Assembly (NCBI GenBank): GCA_035524595.1
Contig: DATKOP010000071.1
Span: 1 to 14,928, forward strand
DNA length: 14,928 bases
Direction: 5' to 3'
From: CAIKZZ01 sp035524595
GTDB lineage: Bacteria > Pseudomonadota > Gammaproteobacteria > Steroidobacterales > Steroidobacteraceae
The translations under genes and the position numbers were made by a program. Position 1 is the first letter of the stretch, and every line of letters begins with the position of its first letter. Shown piece after piece: positions 14,212 to 14,928 of this stretch. Below the pieces are notes generated by a model, which saw only the letters and a program-made list of their open reading frames with translations, did no database searches and was not told the origin of the DNA.

Positions 14212-14928
14212 ATGTCCAGCCACGACTACAGGTCCGCCCAGCGCCCCGATCCCGACCCGGTGCTGGTCGACATCGCCGAATACGCCCGCAACTACCGGAT
14301 CGCGAGCGAGGTCGCCTACGACACGGCCCGCTACTGCCTGATGGACACGCTCGCCTGCGGCTTGCAGGCGCTGAAGTATCCCGCCTGCACCAAGCTGATG
14401 GGGCCGGTGGTGCCCGGCGCGACCATGGTCGGCGGCGCGCGCGTGCCGGGCACGAGCTACGAGCTCGACCCGGTGCAGGCGGCGTTCAACATCGGCTGCA
14501 TGATCCGCTGGCTCGACTTCAACGACACCTGGCTCGCGGCCGAGTGGGGCCATCCGTCCGACAACCTCGGCGGCATCCTCGCGGTGGCCGACTACCTGTC
14601 GCGCCGCAACGTGGCCGAGGGCCGCGCCGCGCTGCCGGTGCGCGACGTGCTGACCGGCATGATCAAGGCGCACGAAATCCAGGGCGTGATCGCGCTGGAG
14701 AACTCGTTCAACCGCGTGGGACTCGACCACGTCGTGCTGGTGAAGGTCGCCTCGACCGCGGTGGTCGCGCAGATGCTGGGGCTCGACCGCGACGAGGTCA
14801 TCAATGCAATCTCGAATGCGTGGATCGACGGGCAGAGCCTGCGCACGTACCGCCACGCGCCCAACACAGGCTCGCGCAAGTCGTGGGCTGCGGGCGACGC
14901 GACGAGCCGCGCCGTGCGGCTCGCGCTG
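14212..14928 (+). CDS. prpD: 2-methylcitrate dehydratase, PrpD type (3' end outside window)
   Basis: The first 239 residues are present and the frame is open to the edge; the E. coli enzyme has about 480. PrpD removes water from 2-methylcitrate to give 2-methyl-cis-aconitate in the methylcitrate cycle. The match to E. coli PrpD is evident by eye across the whole fragment: VAYDTARYCLMDTLACGL near 34-51, ELDPVQAAFNIGCMIRWLDF (84-103), NDTWLAAEWGHPSDNLGGIL, IKAHEIQG, ENSFNRVGLDHV, and DGQSLRTYRHAPNTGSRKSW close to the end. The ATG gives the expected N terminus (MSSHDY, then VDIAEYARNY), although no Shine-Dalgarno is visible upstream. It lies 116 bp after the DUF885 gene and behind a strong hairpin, so it probably has its own promoter, which I could not locate. 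It is separated from prpBC by three genes. Confidence 0.95.
   Translation, partial: MSSHDYRSAQRPDPDPVLVDIAEYARNYRIASEVAYDTARYCLMDTLACGLQALKYPACTKLMGPVVPGATMVGGARVPGTSYELDPVQAAFNIGCMIRWLDFNDTWLAAEWGHPSDNLGGILAVADYLSRRNVAEGRAALPVRDVLTGMIKAHEIQGVIALENSFNRVGLDHVVLVKVASTAVVAQMLGLDRDEVINAISNAWIDGQSLRTYRHAPNTGSRKSWAAGDATSRAVRLAL

Noticed and set aside
1..14928. CRISPR array, tRNA/rRNA genes, insertion sequences, prophage or defence genes.
   Set aside because: I saw no regularly spaced repeats, cloverleaf-like sequences, transposase or integrase motifs, or composition break anywhere in the window.

Overview
The window is very GC-rich and comes from a bacterial chromosome. Strong third-position G/C bias, a di-haem cytochrome c4, a complete PrpB/PrpC pair, an E. 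coli-like PrpD, and MASE1 and CHASE4 sensory proteins all point to the Pseudomonadota. A gamma- or betaproteobacterium is most likely, but I cannot place the genus from sequence alone. I see no tRNA, rRNA, CRISPR array, insertion sequence or phage gene, and base and codon use look uniform.

Layout. (1) Positions 1-3003, minus strand: three genes read leftward. They are a SIMPL-domain (YggE-like) periplasmic protein, a membrane-anchored Sel1-like protein coupled to it by a TTGA overlap, and a MASE1-PAS membrane sensor cut by the window start. (2) Positions 3168-7940, plus strand: cytochrome c4, a metallo-beta-lactamase-fold hydrolase coupled to it by a GTGA overlap, an AcuI/YhdH-type acryloyl-CoA reductase, prpB and prpC. 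(3) Positions 7889-10603, minus strand: a CHASE4-HAMP hybrid histidine kinase with two receiver domains; its 3' end overlaps the 3' end of prpC by 52 bp. (4) Positions 10781-14095: a divergent pair, a cysteine-containing exported protein (DUF4412-like) on the minus strand and a membrane-anchored DUF885 putative metallopeptidase on the plus strand, with a 327-bp intergenic region between them. (5) From 14212 to the window end, plus strand: prpD, cut at its 3' end.

How the genes may work together. The best-supported theme is propionyl-CoA metabolism. AcuI-type enzymes reduce acryloyl-CoA to propionyl-CoA. PrpC condenses propionyl-CoA with oxaloacetate, PrpD dehydrates 2-methylcitrate, and PrpB cleaves 2-methylisocitrate to pyruvate and succinate. 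The acuI-prpB-prpC run is tight and co-directional, which suggests that acryloyl-CoA (from acrylate, DMSP or 3-hydroxypropionate) feeds the cycle. prpD lies about 6.3 kb from prpC behind three apparently unrelated genes, and no prpR-type regulator is visible. The hybrid kinase inside the locus is a possible but unproven regulator.

I do not see a clear new defence, mobile or biosynthetic system. The most checkable leads are the acuI-prp link, the split prp locus with an embedded kinase, the 12-bp direct repeats spaced 21 bp apart in the 11930-12256 region, and two tightly coupled gene pairs of unknown purpose.
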